Shown here in pieces: positions 1 through 7,836 of a stretch of 12,235 nucleotides of DNA. Position 1 is the stretch's first letter, and every line of letters starts with the position of its first letter. Under the pieces are notes generated by a model, which saw nothing but the letters and a program-made list of their open reading frames with translations, ran no database searches and was not told the DNA's origin. Source of the stretch: CAYFJO01 sp964343305 (GTDB lineage Bacteria; Planctomycetota; Planctomycetia; Pirellulales; Pirellulaceae); the NCBI GenBank assembly GCA_964343305.1, contig CAYFJO010000328.1, positions 1 to 12,235 of the forward strand, read 5' to 3'. The position numbers were made by a program, and so were the translations under genes.

Positions 1-154
1 TTCGGCTCAGTTGCTTTGTGACGACGAGGCATTGATCGCTCCTTCGGCGATAACACAAAAATGTATTTAGCGAACACGCCAAAGCGTTTTCCGTCAACGA
101 AAAGTAACCCCGACCTCGTGCGTACAGCGACCATTCGCTCGATGTGATTGGCAG

Positions 155-1339
155 CTATTTCTCGTCTGGTCGCGAGTGAAGAATAAGGTCGAAACTCGCG
201 CGTTTTGTGCCGTCCGACATCATGACGCCCTGCGGTGAGGTTGCGATCTTGTCAGGATGGCGTGCGTCGGTGTTCCAACGGCAAGACAGCGCGATGATGT
301 CATGATCGGCGATTGGTCGAACTTCGCCTGGATCACTAACACCGTCTGAATTGACGTCGTGCCAGAGCGAGAGTCCGTCGAGTTCATTCCCCGTTAGCGT
401 TCCGTCGTCGTTGTCATCTAGCGATGCAAGAGCTTGGTAACCGTTGTCCCAGAAACACCAAAAGCTGACGTTGCCGAACATCTGCAGGGCACTTGTGATT
501 TTTCCGATTCGTTCGCGATCGTAGACGAGCCAAGCCGCATTGGGCGTAATCCAACTCCAGCGTTTGGTTTCGTTGGAACCATCGGCGTCGAAGAAGACGC
601 TTGCGGATCGATCTTCGAGATCGCTGGCCGTAAGACCGTCGGCGAGCGGGATTGCAATCGGAGTAACTGGACGTGGGACGCGGCGAAGTTTAGCGATACG
701 CTCTTCGTTACGTGCAATCTCCACTGCGTCGGCCTTGGGATCTAAGTGAGGCTTGAGATACTTGTGTGCTTCCGCCACGATGCTGTGCCAGCCGAGCGGT
801 CCGAACTTCATGGCCTTTTCTTTATTCCAGCCCAACTCGATTGTCTTCCGATAAGCGTTGATCGCTTCCATGTCCCGATCTGCCTGATCGAGACACCAAC
901 CGAGGCCGAGACGTGCAATGAAATGATTCGGGTCGATCTTGATCACTTCTTTATAGCGCGCGATCGCCTTGCCGAGATGTTCCTTGGCAACTTTGAGCTT
1001 TTGTTCGTCCTTCGTGGGCTGGTTGACGAACGGAACAGGTCGCGGCTCATAGCCGAACCAGACGGCGAGGGTCTTGCCCGCGCGAGCTGTCGGCGCCGTT
1101 TCCGACTTAGACGCGTAAGCCATGGCGTGGACGCGGGCAAGGTTGTGCCGAAGTTTCGCGTTCTTGGGGTTTGCCTCAACCTGTTTCTCAAGATTAGTAA
1201 CCAACCGATCAATCGGTGTTTTGTCAAGTTGTTGTTGAGCATAGCGGGCATTGGCTGTCCGCGTGAAACTGCACATTGCCACTGCTGTAACAACGCAAAT
1301 CAAGCCGTTAGTAAGAATGCTGTTTGCTTTTGAGTTCAT
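155..1339 (-). CDS. Exported TPR protein with C-terminal RTX-type Ca-binding-like module
   Basis: 394-residue protein read from ATG at 1339. This start gives a clean signal peptide (hydrophobic ILTNGLICVVTAVAMCSF, likely cut after ANA at residue 31) and has AAAGG about 7 bases upstream. The frame stays open to 1447, but those extra 36 residues are charged and would bury the signal. Two TPR-like helical repeats lie near residues 45-75 and 118-170; the second contains the typical ALGLGW/A..AYRKTIELG pattern. Residues about 232-353 resemble the module that accompanies haemolysin-type repeats: FFDADG, then W.....AWLVYD, then MFG, then an EF-like loop DDNDDGTLTGNEL (308-320) and a second loop DVNSDGVSDPGEV (328-340). 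The first half has lost several acidic residues usual in that module. TPRs suggest protein binding and the loops suggest calcium binding outside the cytoplasm. No enzymatic motif is seen. Function unknown. Confidence 0.85.
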   Translation of the reverse strand: MNSKANSILTNGLICVVTAVAMCSFTRTANARYAQQQLDKTPIDRLVTNLEKQVEANPKNAKLRHNLARVHAMAYASKSETAPTARAGKTLAVWFGYEPRPVPFVNQPTKDEQKLKVAKEHLGKAIARYKEVIKIDPNHFIARLGLGWCLDQADRDMEAINAYRKTIELGWNKEKAMKFGPLGWHSIVAEAHKYLKPHLDPKADAVEIARNEERIAKLRRVPRPVTPIAIPLADGLTASDLEDRSASVFFDADGSNETKRWSWITPNAAWLVYDRERIGKITSALQMFGNVSFWCFWDNGYQALASLDDNDDGTLTGNELDGLSLWHDVNSDGVSDPGEVRPIADHDIIALSCRWNTDARHPDKIATSPQGVMMSDGTKRASFDLILHSRPDEK

Positions 1340-1553
1340 GGTCTTACCTTTTTTCGCTAGAGAATGTTTTAATTCTTCGTGATTCTGCCAGTTCAGTGGA
1401 TGGAATATCAAGTGCCGCTTCGACGTTCGACGTGTTAAAAAGGACAAGAGTTCCTTTCGGCGCCAAACAGCATCCTAGCTTTGTGGCTAAACTGAGAGAA
1501 TCCTAGGGTCGCCGAACTGTCGAATCGATTTATGAGAAAGAGAAGGGCAAGAA
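1340..1553. other. Intergenic region between divergently oriented genes
   Basis: This 214-base stretch separates the minus-strand TPR gene from the plus-strand ThuA-like remnant, so it should hold the promoter for the TPR gene and formerly one for the remnant. On the minus strand TTGATA, a 17-base gap and a poor -10 match can be found upstream of 1339, but the match is too weak to call. A 7-base tandem repeat (TTCGACG twice, near 1422-1435) is present and is probably chance. No ORF here looks coding. Confidence 0.4.
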
Positions 1554-1778
1554 GTGAGATTTCGAACACCTAAAAGACTGATTCTTACCGTCGAAATCTT
1601 CGTGTTTATTCTTGGCTCTGCACAAGCCGCAGAGCGAGACATGACTTCAGGCGACAAGCAACCGGTGCCGCCGAGTGAACTGTGGCTAAATTATTCGGGC
1701 GACGAGGGGCCGGGCCAGGGCAAGCACGTTGTTCCGCCAACTGCAAGAGGTGTCTTCTTGGAAGGTAGACCGCTGTAA
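1554..1778 (+). pseudogene. N-terminal remnant of an exported ThuA-like protein
   Basis: Short frame starting at GTG 1554, with AGAAGGG seven bases or so upstream acting as a plausible ribosome site. Residues 1-26 form a good signal peptide (basic start, hydrophobic LTVEIFVFILGSAQAA). Residues 41-60, which include ELWLNYSGDEGPGQGKHVV, match from memory the conserved opening of planctomycete ThuA-like (trehalose-utilisation-type, glutamine-amidotransferase fold) proteins. There the run GPGKGKH[IV]V leads into a strand and a GDEEYRSEE-type segment. Here the match ends at about base 1733. The next 14 residues are unrelated and a stop follows, and no continuation was found in the other two plus frames. 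A full family member is a few hundred residues long, so the gene looks truncated by deletion or rearrangement. The alternative is a genuine small exported protein. The assignment rests on pattern memory, not a search. Confidence 0.45.
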
Positions 1779-1964
1779 TTAGACCACCAGACTAAGCCGC
1801 ACGTGTTTGTCCAACCGCCGCGTCGAAGCAGACGGCGATGCTACACGAGGTCATTCCCACCGCCGTTGGATTGTGGCCGTTGGTGACATCTCTCGGCGGC
1901 CTCGGCAGACACCGAAATTGGACAGTGTTCTCAAGCCATTCTCAAAACTAGCCGTGAACGCAAA

Positions 1965-2000
1965 CGGCCCAGAGGCCGACCATTCGGATCGGTGGTTTTT
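1965..2000 (+). terminator. Possible rho-independent terminator
   Basis: CGGCC-CAGA-GGCCG (1965-1978) forms a 5-bp GC stem. It overlaps a second possible stem, CCGACC (1976-1981) with GG-A-TCGG (1986-1992), around an ATTC loop. An alternative stem is ACCATT/GGTGGT (1979-1984 with 1991-1996). A run of five T ends the element at 1996-2000. It would stop transcripts coming from the 1554 region before the phosphoesterase gene. The stems are short or bulged, so the call is tentative. Confidence 0.3.
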
Positions 2001-2257
2001 CGTTAGAGAATAAACGAACTCCCCTTCGAACTACAAGACAGTGCAAAACGACGCAACAAGCAGCCAAAAAGTCACAGACAGCGTGTTTCTGTAGATTCGA
2101 TTAGGTCCAAATCACTGCTGCTATGGTTTTTTATCGTGGAATATTCGCTAGAACGGATCCACGTCCAATGAAAATGAGATCCTGTGACTCATGTCAGTTC
2201 ATCGAGCGAGCCCATGTCCTGGCGAAATCGCGCGCAAAAATCAAACGAATCAACGGA

Positions 2258-2286
2258 TTCACGCGGTAGAATCAGTTTGTTATCTT
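2258..2286 (+). promoter_or_regulatory. Possible sigma-70-type promoter for the first phosphoesterase
   Basis: TTCACG (2258-2263), a 17-base spacer and TATCTT (2281-2286) each match four of six consensus bases. The placement is right for a start about 30 bases ahead of the ATG at 2323. The match is modest and planctomycete promoters are poorly defined. Confidence 0.25.
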
Positions 2287-2308
2287 GATGGGGCACTAAC
2301 ATCGATCC

Positions 2309-2314
2309 AGGAGG
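2309..2314 (+). promoter_or_regulatory. Strong ribosome binding site AGGAGG
   Basis: A perfect AGGAGG sits 8 bases before ATG 2323. It decides that start over the in-frame ATG at 2191, which would add 44 hydrophilic residues in front of the signal peptide. Confidence 0.8.
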
Positions 2315-2322
2315 CAAGACTG

Positions 2323-3258
2323 ATGTTGAATCGACTCAAGAGAATGACATTAGTTGCCAGCGGGTACATCTTGGTTATCGCGCTGCATCCATCCGCCTTT
2401 TCTGAGGATAACGCGCCAGACGAAGAGAGTTTCTCTGTCGTCTTACTTCCCGACACGCAATTCTACTCAGAGAAATATCCCGAAACGTACGTAATGCAGA
2501 CGTTGTGGATTCGGCAGCAACTGAAAGAGGACAACATCAAGTGTGTGATTCACTTGGGCGACATTGTCCAGAATCCGACGAACAAGCAGGAGTGGGAAAA
2601 TGCGAACAAAGCCATGCAAGTGCTCGACGGTGTCGTGCCATTTTCCGTTGCTCCCGGTAATCACGACATGATCGTGAAATCTCGCGACTCCTCGCTCTTC
2701 AACACTTTTTTTTCGACCAAACGATTCGCGGATCGGCCATGGTATGGCGGACACATGGGAGACACGAATGACAACAACTATTGTTACTTCGATGGATGTG
2801 GCATGAAGTTTATGGTCATCAACCTGGAGTACTCGCCGCGTGACGAAACTCTGCAGTGGGCATCTTCCATTGCCAAACGTCACCCGGACCATCGAATCAT
2901 CGTGGCAACTCACTACTACATGTCAAGGAATGGACGAGGAGCGCCCGGCGACAAAATCTGGAATGGCCTGGTTCGCAAGCATCCGAACATCTTCCTGGCC
3001 GTCAGTGGCCACATCGCCGCATCGGCATTTCAACTCAGCGAGAACGACGCCGGAGGGAAAGTCGGCGAATTGCTCACCGATTATCAAAACGTTGGCAAGG
3101 GTGGTGACGGCTGGTTGCGTACACTGCGGTTTGTGCCGGATGAAAACAAGATTCATGTCAAAACGTATTCGCCATTGTTGAAGGAATACAGAGACGGCGA
3201 GACAGAGTCCTTCTCTATCGACTACTCGATGTCGGTTGAAAAGCGAAAAGCGGGTTAG
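2323..3258 (+). CDS. Exported calcineurin-like metallophosphoesterase
   Basis: 311 residues from ATG 2323, chosen for its AGGAGG site and signal peptide (residues 1 to about 27, core MTLVASGYILVIALHPSAF). The metal-site motifs of the calcineurin-like phosphoesterase fold appear in order: D-x-Q at 44-46 (LLPDTQFY), GD at 79-80 (HLGDIV), GNHD at 112-115, TH at 196-197 and SGH at 228-230. The D-x-Q form, where many relatives have D-x-H, is typical of the exported PDTQ-type branch. The C-terminal block with LLTDYQNVGKGGDGWLR and KTYSP is also conserved in that branch. It should hydrolyse phosphomono- or diesters outside the cytoplasm using two metal ions; the substrate cannot be told. A paralogue follows 173 bases downstream in the same direction, so the two may share a transcript. 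Confidence 0.93.
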   Translation: MLNRLKRMTLVASGYILVIALHPSAFSEDNAPDEESFSVVLLPDTQFYSEKYPETYVMQTLWIRQQLKEDNIKCVIHLGDIVQNPTNKQEWENANKAMQVLDGVVPFSVAPGNHDMIVKSRDSSLFNTFFSTKRFADRPWYGGHMGDTNDNNYCYFDGCGMKFMVINLEYSPRDETLQWASSIAKRHPDHRIIVATHYYMSRNGRGAPGDKIWNGLVRKHPNIFLAVSGHIAASAFQLSENDAGGKVGELLTDYQNVGKGGDGWLRTLRFVPDENKIHVKTYSPLLKEYRDGETESFSIDYSMSVEKRKAG

Positions 3259-3431
3259 AAGTCGAAGATGCGGGCCACGGCGTGATGGGACAGAAAGCCA
3301 CCAAGATGAATCCGGCCATGTAGACGCTTTTCGAAGAACACTTTCGGCAAAAGAACTGATGACAGAATAAGCCTCAATAAAAACGAAGCCTAAGAGTTAT
3401 GGACAGGCGAGATGGTTACCTGGAGATTCCG

Positions 3432-4481
3432 ATGAGATTATTGGCGCTGACGTTGTGCGTTTTAGCGTTCGCAGGCACGCCGCGCATTTTTGCCGGCGAG
3501 CTTCCGGAGGCGCCCCCAGGAAGATTTAGCATCGCGGTTATTCCTGACACGCAACATTATCGTGGGCGCGAGACCAAGGCCGAGCCGACCAGCCAGGCGG
3601 CAGTCAGCAATTCCACATTTCGGGCATACGTGGACTGGATTGCTGACAACCTTGATCGACAACGAATCGTATTCGTCACGCATGTCGGCGATATCGTTGA
3701 CAAGAACAATGACGAACAGTGGAGTGTGGCAAGGCGATGTATGGATCAACTGCACGGTAGGGTGCCGTACGGCATCTCGGTCGGAAACCACGACATGACC
3801 GCTGCCGGAGACTCAACTTTGTTTCAACGATACTTCCCGCGTCAGAGGTTTGCCGAATTCGACTGGTACGGTGGTTGTTTTGAACCGCGCAAGGGTCCAG
3901 CGACAGTCTCTGGGAACAATGCGAACAGCTTTCAACTTTTCTCGGCCGGCGGAATGGACTTTATCTTCCTGCATTTGGAATGCAACGCTCCCGACGATGT
4001 GTTGCACTGGGCCAGTGACGTCTTGAAGCGGCATGCAGATCGTCGCGCGCTCGTTACGACTCATATGGGGCTCGGCCCGCGCGACAAACCCAAAACCAGT
4101 CGGGATTATTTTGACGCACCCAAGGGACGCATGACTTGGACCAAACGTCACGGGGAACGTGGCAACTCTCCGCAAAAAATGTGGGACAAATGCTTCCGCA
4201 AGCACAGCAACCTATTCGTGATTTGCTGCGGAGATCAAAGCCGTACCCAGGCCCTGCGTCAAGAATCACGTGGCGATCATGGAAACATCGTGCATGAATT
4301 GTTGTCCGATTACGGAAAAAATGGTTTGCGGTTGATGACCTTTATTCCAGACGTCGATCGGATTGAAGTGAAAACATGGAGCCCGCTGAGAGGCGAGCTG
4401 TGCGAATCAACGAGCATTGTGCCGAAACGTTCACAGCATCAATTCGAGTTGACATACCGGATGATGAAATCGAAGCGGTGA
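3432..4481 (+). CDS. Exported calcineurin-like metallophosphoesterase, second copy
   Basis: 349 residues from ATG 3432, which has GGAG (3422-3425) six bases upstream and begins the signal peptide MRLLALTLCVLAFAGTPRIF (cut near residue 21). An in-frame ATG at 3399 has no comparable site. It is a diverged paralogue of the gene at 2323. The motifs are D-x-Q at 39-41 (VIPDTQHY), GD at 86-87 (HVGDIVDKNNDEQW), GNHD at 118-121 and TTH at 208-210. Where the first copy has SGH, this one reads CCGDQ (265-269). The last metal-ligand histidine is therefore absent or replaced, which could change the metal site. An insertion of about 25 residues near 225-250 also sets it apart from the first copy. The C-terminal HELLSDY and KTWSPL blocks are kept. 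It ends 14 bases from the convergent serine hydrolase gene. Substrate unknown. Confidence 0.92.
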   Translation: MRLLALTLCVLAFAGTPRIFAGELPEAPPGRFSIAVIPDTQHYRGRETKAEPTSQAAVSNSTFRAYVDWIADNLDRQRIVFVTHVGDIVDKNNDEQWSVARRCMDQLHGRVPYGISVGNHDMTAAGDSTLFQRYFPRQRFAEFDWYGGCFEPRKGPATVSGNNANSFQLFSAGGMDFIFLHLECNAPDDVLHWASDVLKRHADRRALVTTHMGLGPRDKPKTSRDYFDAPKGRMTWTKRHGERGNSPQKMWDKCFRKHSNLFVICCGDQSRTQALRQESRGDHGNIVHELLSDYGKNGLRLMTFIPDVDRIEVKTWSPLRGELCESTSIVPKRSQHQFELTYRMMKSKR

Positions 4482-4495
4482 ACGGACCTATCCGG

Positions 4496-6109
4496 TCATT
4501 CGATCCAATCTCTCAGAATCGCCATCAACTCTGATCGGTGTTGTTTGTAGTTCTTGCCTTGACCGTTTCTTACCATGGCAAAGACTAAGTGCTGGGTCGG
4601 ATTAACCACCAGCAGCGTACCGCAACCACCGCCGTGCCCGTAGCTGCCTGGGCCGAGGTGTTTGGTTTGATCCTGATATCCGATCCCGTATTTCATGTTC
4701 AACTTTGGGAAGTACGGTTTGAGTGAAGTGGGCAGGATCGCCTGGTGGGTTTCTTCGGAGATCACTTCCCACTTGCCATATTTGCCGCGGTTGTCGAGCA
4801 ATACGCCTATCCGCGCGAGATTCTCCGTTGAGAATCCAGTACCCCCAGGCAACACGTTGCGGATACCGAGCGGCTCGAACAGGTCTCGCTCCATCGCATC
4901 CCAATAGTTTCTTCCTCGCAATAGTTCTAATGCCCTAACAGACAGAATGACGCCGACGACTCCGTAACGATACTTGGCCCCTGGCTCCCACTCGCGCTGG
5001 CAGTGGGCGATCAACGCCTCGTGCCAGGTGTGGAAATAGAATAGACGCGAAAATGCAAGCGACCAAGGAAAGTGGATGCCCGTGGCGTGAACGTGTCCGG
5101 CGCGAAACGTCAGATTGCGATCCTGCTTGGTGTTGAATTCCGGCAGATATTTGCCAAACGGCTCATCGAGTCGCAGGATACCACGGTCGACGTACGTCGC
5201 GAGTTGAAGTCCTATCAACGGCTTCATCGCCGAGTGTAACAACATGGGTGTGTCGATCGTCGCTGGTTTACCGTCGATATTTCCGTAGCCTTTGGCCGTG
5301 ACGATGACACCGTTTCGGGCGACCACAATCGCCATCGGCTCCTTGGAGCCGGCGTACCACGCGTTGATTTTGCTTTCGATCGTCTTGAGCTGTTCTTCGG
5401 TAATCTCAGCCTCTTTCAACGTTCCGTTTCGCAAAACAGGAGCAGGATCGCCGTCCAGCGCCTTTGGAGTTGCCTTCACGATAGGTCGGTCGTCGAGACC
5501 CATCAGCTTTCGCTTGAGACGAACGTGGCGAGTCGCATTCTCCATCTGCCACTGGCCCACACGCACAGAGCCTTTCTGTCGTTCAGGCTCGAACAGCAGC
5601 GCTGCTAACTCGACCGCACCTTCCTCGGTTGTTTGCCATCGCGTGAGAACTGCCTCGATCTGATTGTGTTGATCAGGGGCGTCGACTTGCTTCTGGGCGA
5701 GAGCTTTCAATTCAACGTCTTTGCCGATACAGCAGCAGGTGATCGCGCGACGAAGTACGGGGCCTGCCGGAACGGGCGCTTCGCCGTAGGCGTAATATCG
5801 GCCTGGTTCTTGTGCGACTAGGACTTCCTCGAAACTCTCGTTGAACCAACGTGTTCTAATCTTAGGATCATGGACCACCGACGCGACCAGGTTAGGATGT
5901 TCCCAGACAAGCTCAGGGAGCTTCTGTCCTTTCCGGAGAACGAACTCGCCATCGGGCGAAAATTGCTGTTCGCCAAATCGCTCTCTGAGTTCAGTCTAAC
6001 TGACCGATCCCTGCTGTTCACTTGCGGCGACCTGCGCCAGTGAATCTGCCACCGTTACGAAACTCATCGCGACGATGATTGACCAGGCGGTCCAAGACCT
6101 TTGATGCAT
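4496..6109 (-). pseudogene. Serine hydrolase (beta-lactamase fold), split by one in-frame TAG
   Basis: The coding frame runs from ATG 6109 to TGA 4496, 537 codons, but codon 38 is TAG (plus-strand bases 5996-5998). The first 37 codons give a signal peptide (SWTAWSIIVAMSFVTVADSLA). After the stop the same frame continues without a shift into coherent protein (TELRERFGEQQFSPDGEFV and on), so only one base need differ to restore the gene. A GTG at 5878 could start a 460-residue product, but it has no visible ribosome site and would lack the export signal. Counting the TAG as one residue, the catalytic S-x-x-K is SAMK at 293-296, the Tyr region reads YRYGVV at 380-385, and HGGG starts at 491. The N-terminal 240 residues are not recognised. 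It lies 37 bases behind the other serine hydrolase, probably in one operon. It may be a pseudogene, a sequencing error or a readthrough case. Confidence 0.8.
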
Positions 6110-6146
6110 TGTTTTCTCTCTTTCCCAAAAGCCAGACCTGCAGTCC

Positions 6147-7706
6147 TCACTTCAAACCCTGTTCCGCTTCGACCCGCATCGTTTTAAAACCGTCGTCGTC
6201 CGGCCTTAGCTCCAATCCCTTTTCCAGAAAGCGCAACGCTTGTTCTAGCCGGCCGTTGTCTAAACAGGCTTGGGACGTTTTTCGGAGCAGCCACACTTTC
6301 CCCGGTGTTGTTTCGACGTCAAATGCCATGAGCCGCAGGCCGTCGTCAACGCGACCTTCTTTGATCAATTGATTCGCCAACACCAAATTAGAGCCTCCCC
6401 AGGCCGCTTTCTTTCCTTTGTCCTTGAACCAATCGATGGCTGATTCAACGCCCTCAGCCTTTACGATCTCATACATGCGTTGTTCCTGGGTGAGACGAGC
6501 TTTGCCGGGCATCCTGTAAGGTTGCTCGGTCACGATGTGGATCAATTCAACACTCAAATGGACAACGGTGTTCCATACCTCCGAGGAACCGTAGCGATCC
6601 CCTTGATTGCAAAGGACGATCACGAAGGCATCATCATCCACCAGTCGATTCTCCATGGCCCTGAAACCATGGATGGCTCCTCCATGGTTGATCACTTTCG
6701 TCTGCCTTTTGGTCACCGGATGAGTGCGGGAATAGATTTGCCATCCATAGCCATAGACGCTGTGGGGTCTCCCACCCGCTGCTTTCACCTCCGGCACATC
6801 TCTGTTCGGAGTGAACATGAGGTCCCGGTGTTTCTTGTCGAGAAGCTTGTCGGTGTACAAGGCACGGTCCCACAAAAACATATCTTCCACAGTGGAGTAA
6901 AGCGCCCCCGCAGCACCGGGTGAAGAATCCATGTCCGTGAAGTCCGAGTTCTCAAGACCAAATGGGCCGTAGGTATATCCGCTGGCTCGCTTTTCAATCA
7001 CATACCGATTGCGGTCAAAACCACTGTTCTTCATGCCCAACGGTTCAAAGATTCGCTCGTGGAGATTCTGCTCAAAGGTCTTGCGGGTTACCTTTTCAAT
7101 GATTCTTCCTAGGATGATGTAACCCGCGTTGCAGTAGCTGTAGATCGTGCCAGGTTCGTTCGCTACATCTCCGCTGCAATGCGCTCGAATGAATTCGTCC
7201 TTACCAAACGACAAGCGAGAAATGGTACCCCTGTAATCAAAGCTGGCAGTGAAATCCTTGATGCCCGATTGATGGGACATCAAGTGGTGCAGTGTGATTT
7301 TGTCTCCGGTGTCTTTGCGATAGTAAGGCAGGAAATCGGTTATCTTGCCATCCAGTTTGATTTTGCCTTCCTGAACCAACTGCATCACGATCATGGTGCA
7401 GAACTGCTTGCTAACTGAAGCGAGACGAAACTTGGTGTCGATGGCATTGGGGATATCCCATTCTCGATTCGCAAGACCAAAGGCTTCTTTGTAAATGACC
7501 TTGCCTTTATCAGCGACAAGTACTGCTCCGGAAAACCGTCCCGTTTCGGCCGTTGCCTGGCACAATTTGCGCAAGGCCGATTCTTTGTCGGGACCGACCG
7601 CTTGGTACCCTTTGGGTAGGGAGTTTTTCTTCTCTTCTGCGAGAGTCGCCTGAACGAAAACCAAGCTTCCTAAAAGTAATCCCAGTAATACAGCACTTCT
7701 GTTCAC
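6147..7706 (-). CDS. Exported serine hydrolase (class C beta-lactamase fold) with TPR tail
   Basis: 519 residues from GTG 7706, preceded by GGGAG five bases away and opening a textbook signal peptide (NRSAVLLGLLLGSLVFVQATLA, about residues 2-24, given here as the core only). The frame is open to 7871, overlapping the sulfatase gene, and an ATG at 7760 is a weaker alternative. All three active-site motifs of the beta-lactamase/transpeptidase-like family are present: S-V-S-K at 97-100 (nucleophile Ser97, base Lys100), Y-C-N at 191-193 and H-G-G at 341-343. Such enzymes act as D,D-peptidases, esterases or amidases, and the sequence does not say which. Residues about 410-519 form a helical, TPR-like extension (LANQLIKEGRVDDGLRLM and QACLDNGRLEQALRFLEKGL) that is absent from the core family and may bind a partner. 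The gene follows the sulfatase by about 130 bases. Confidence 0.9.
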   Translation of the reverse strand: MNRSAVLLGLLLGSLVFVQATLAEEKKNSLPKGYQAVGPDKESALRKLCQATAETGRFSGAVLVADKGKVIYKEAFGLANREWDIPNAIDTKFRLASVSKQFCTMIVMQLVQEGKIKLDGKITDFLPYYRKDTGDKITLHHLMSHQSGIKDFTASFDYRGTISRLSFGKDEFIRAHCSGDVANEPGTIYSYCNAGYIILGRIIEKVTRKTFEQNLHERIFEPLGMKNSGFDRNRYVIEKRASGYTYGPFGLENSDFTDMDSSPGAAGALYSTVEDMFLWDRALYTDKLLDKKHRDLMFTPNRDVPEVKAAGGRPHSVYGYGWQIYSRTHPVTKRQTKVINHGGAIHGFRAMENRLVDDDAFVIVLCNQGDRYGSSEVWNTVVHLSVELIHIVTEQPYRMPGKARLTQEQRMYEIVKAEGVESAIDWFKDKGKKAAWGGSNLVLANQLIKEGRVDDGLRLMAFDVETTPGKVWLLRKTSQACLDNGRLEQALRFLEKGLELRPDDDGFKTMRVEAEQGLK

Positions 7707-7836
7707 GACAACTCCCGGAGATGCAACCGAAAAGATTCGATAATATCGCGTTGTCAACATGATACATGGCGATGACCCGACACGCATAAGTAATCGCATT
7801 GAAGCAAGCACAGTGCCGAATCTCCAAGTTGGCCGA

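Larger units (their letters stand above)
1779..2322. other. Gene-free stretch of about 540 bases
   Basis: No convincing coding frame was found on either strand. A 68-codon plus frame at 1807-2013 has no ribosome site and an Arg-rich composition that does not look like protein. A frame starting at 1838 reads more naturally for about 30 codons (VIPTAVGLWPLVTSLGGLG) and then stops; I cannot assign it. The stretch holds a terminator-like pair of hairpins (1965-2000) and a possible promoter (2258-2286) for the downstream phosphoesterase. It may contain decayed remains of the truncated gene at 1554 or of a neighbour, but nothing recognisable is left. Confidence 0.5.

Noticed and set aside
746..1333. 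195-codon plus-strand frame opposite the TPR gene
   Set aside because: It lies wholly antisense to a gene with a signal peptide, TPRs and calcium loops, has no recognisable domain, and is rich in Cys and Arg as shadow frames are.
1807..2013. 68-codon plus-strand frame after the ThuA-like remnant
   Set aside because: No ribosome site, Arg/Asp-rich shadow-like composition, no known motif. Treated as part of the unassigned stretch.
2467..2913. 148-codon minus-strand frame inside the first phosphoesterase
   Set aside because: Antisense to the conserved GD and GNHD motifs; no ribosome site or recognisable domain.
4483..4497. Small hairpins between the convergent stop codons (CGGA/TCCG or GACC/GGTC)
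   Set aside because: Stems of only four base pairs with no T-run on either side; not enough for a terminator call.
5818..6021. 67-codon minus-strand frame over the start of the split hydrolase, considered as evidence of a frameshift
   Set aside because: It is Ser/Arg-rich and incoherent, while the true frame reads through sensibly on both sides of the TAG. A nonsense codon explains the break better than a frameshift.
6480..6923. 147-codon plus-strand frame inside the serine hydrolase gene
   Set aside because: Antisense to the region with the HGG motif; no protein-like features.
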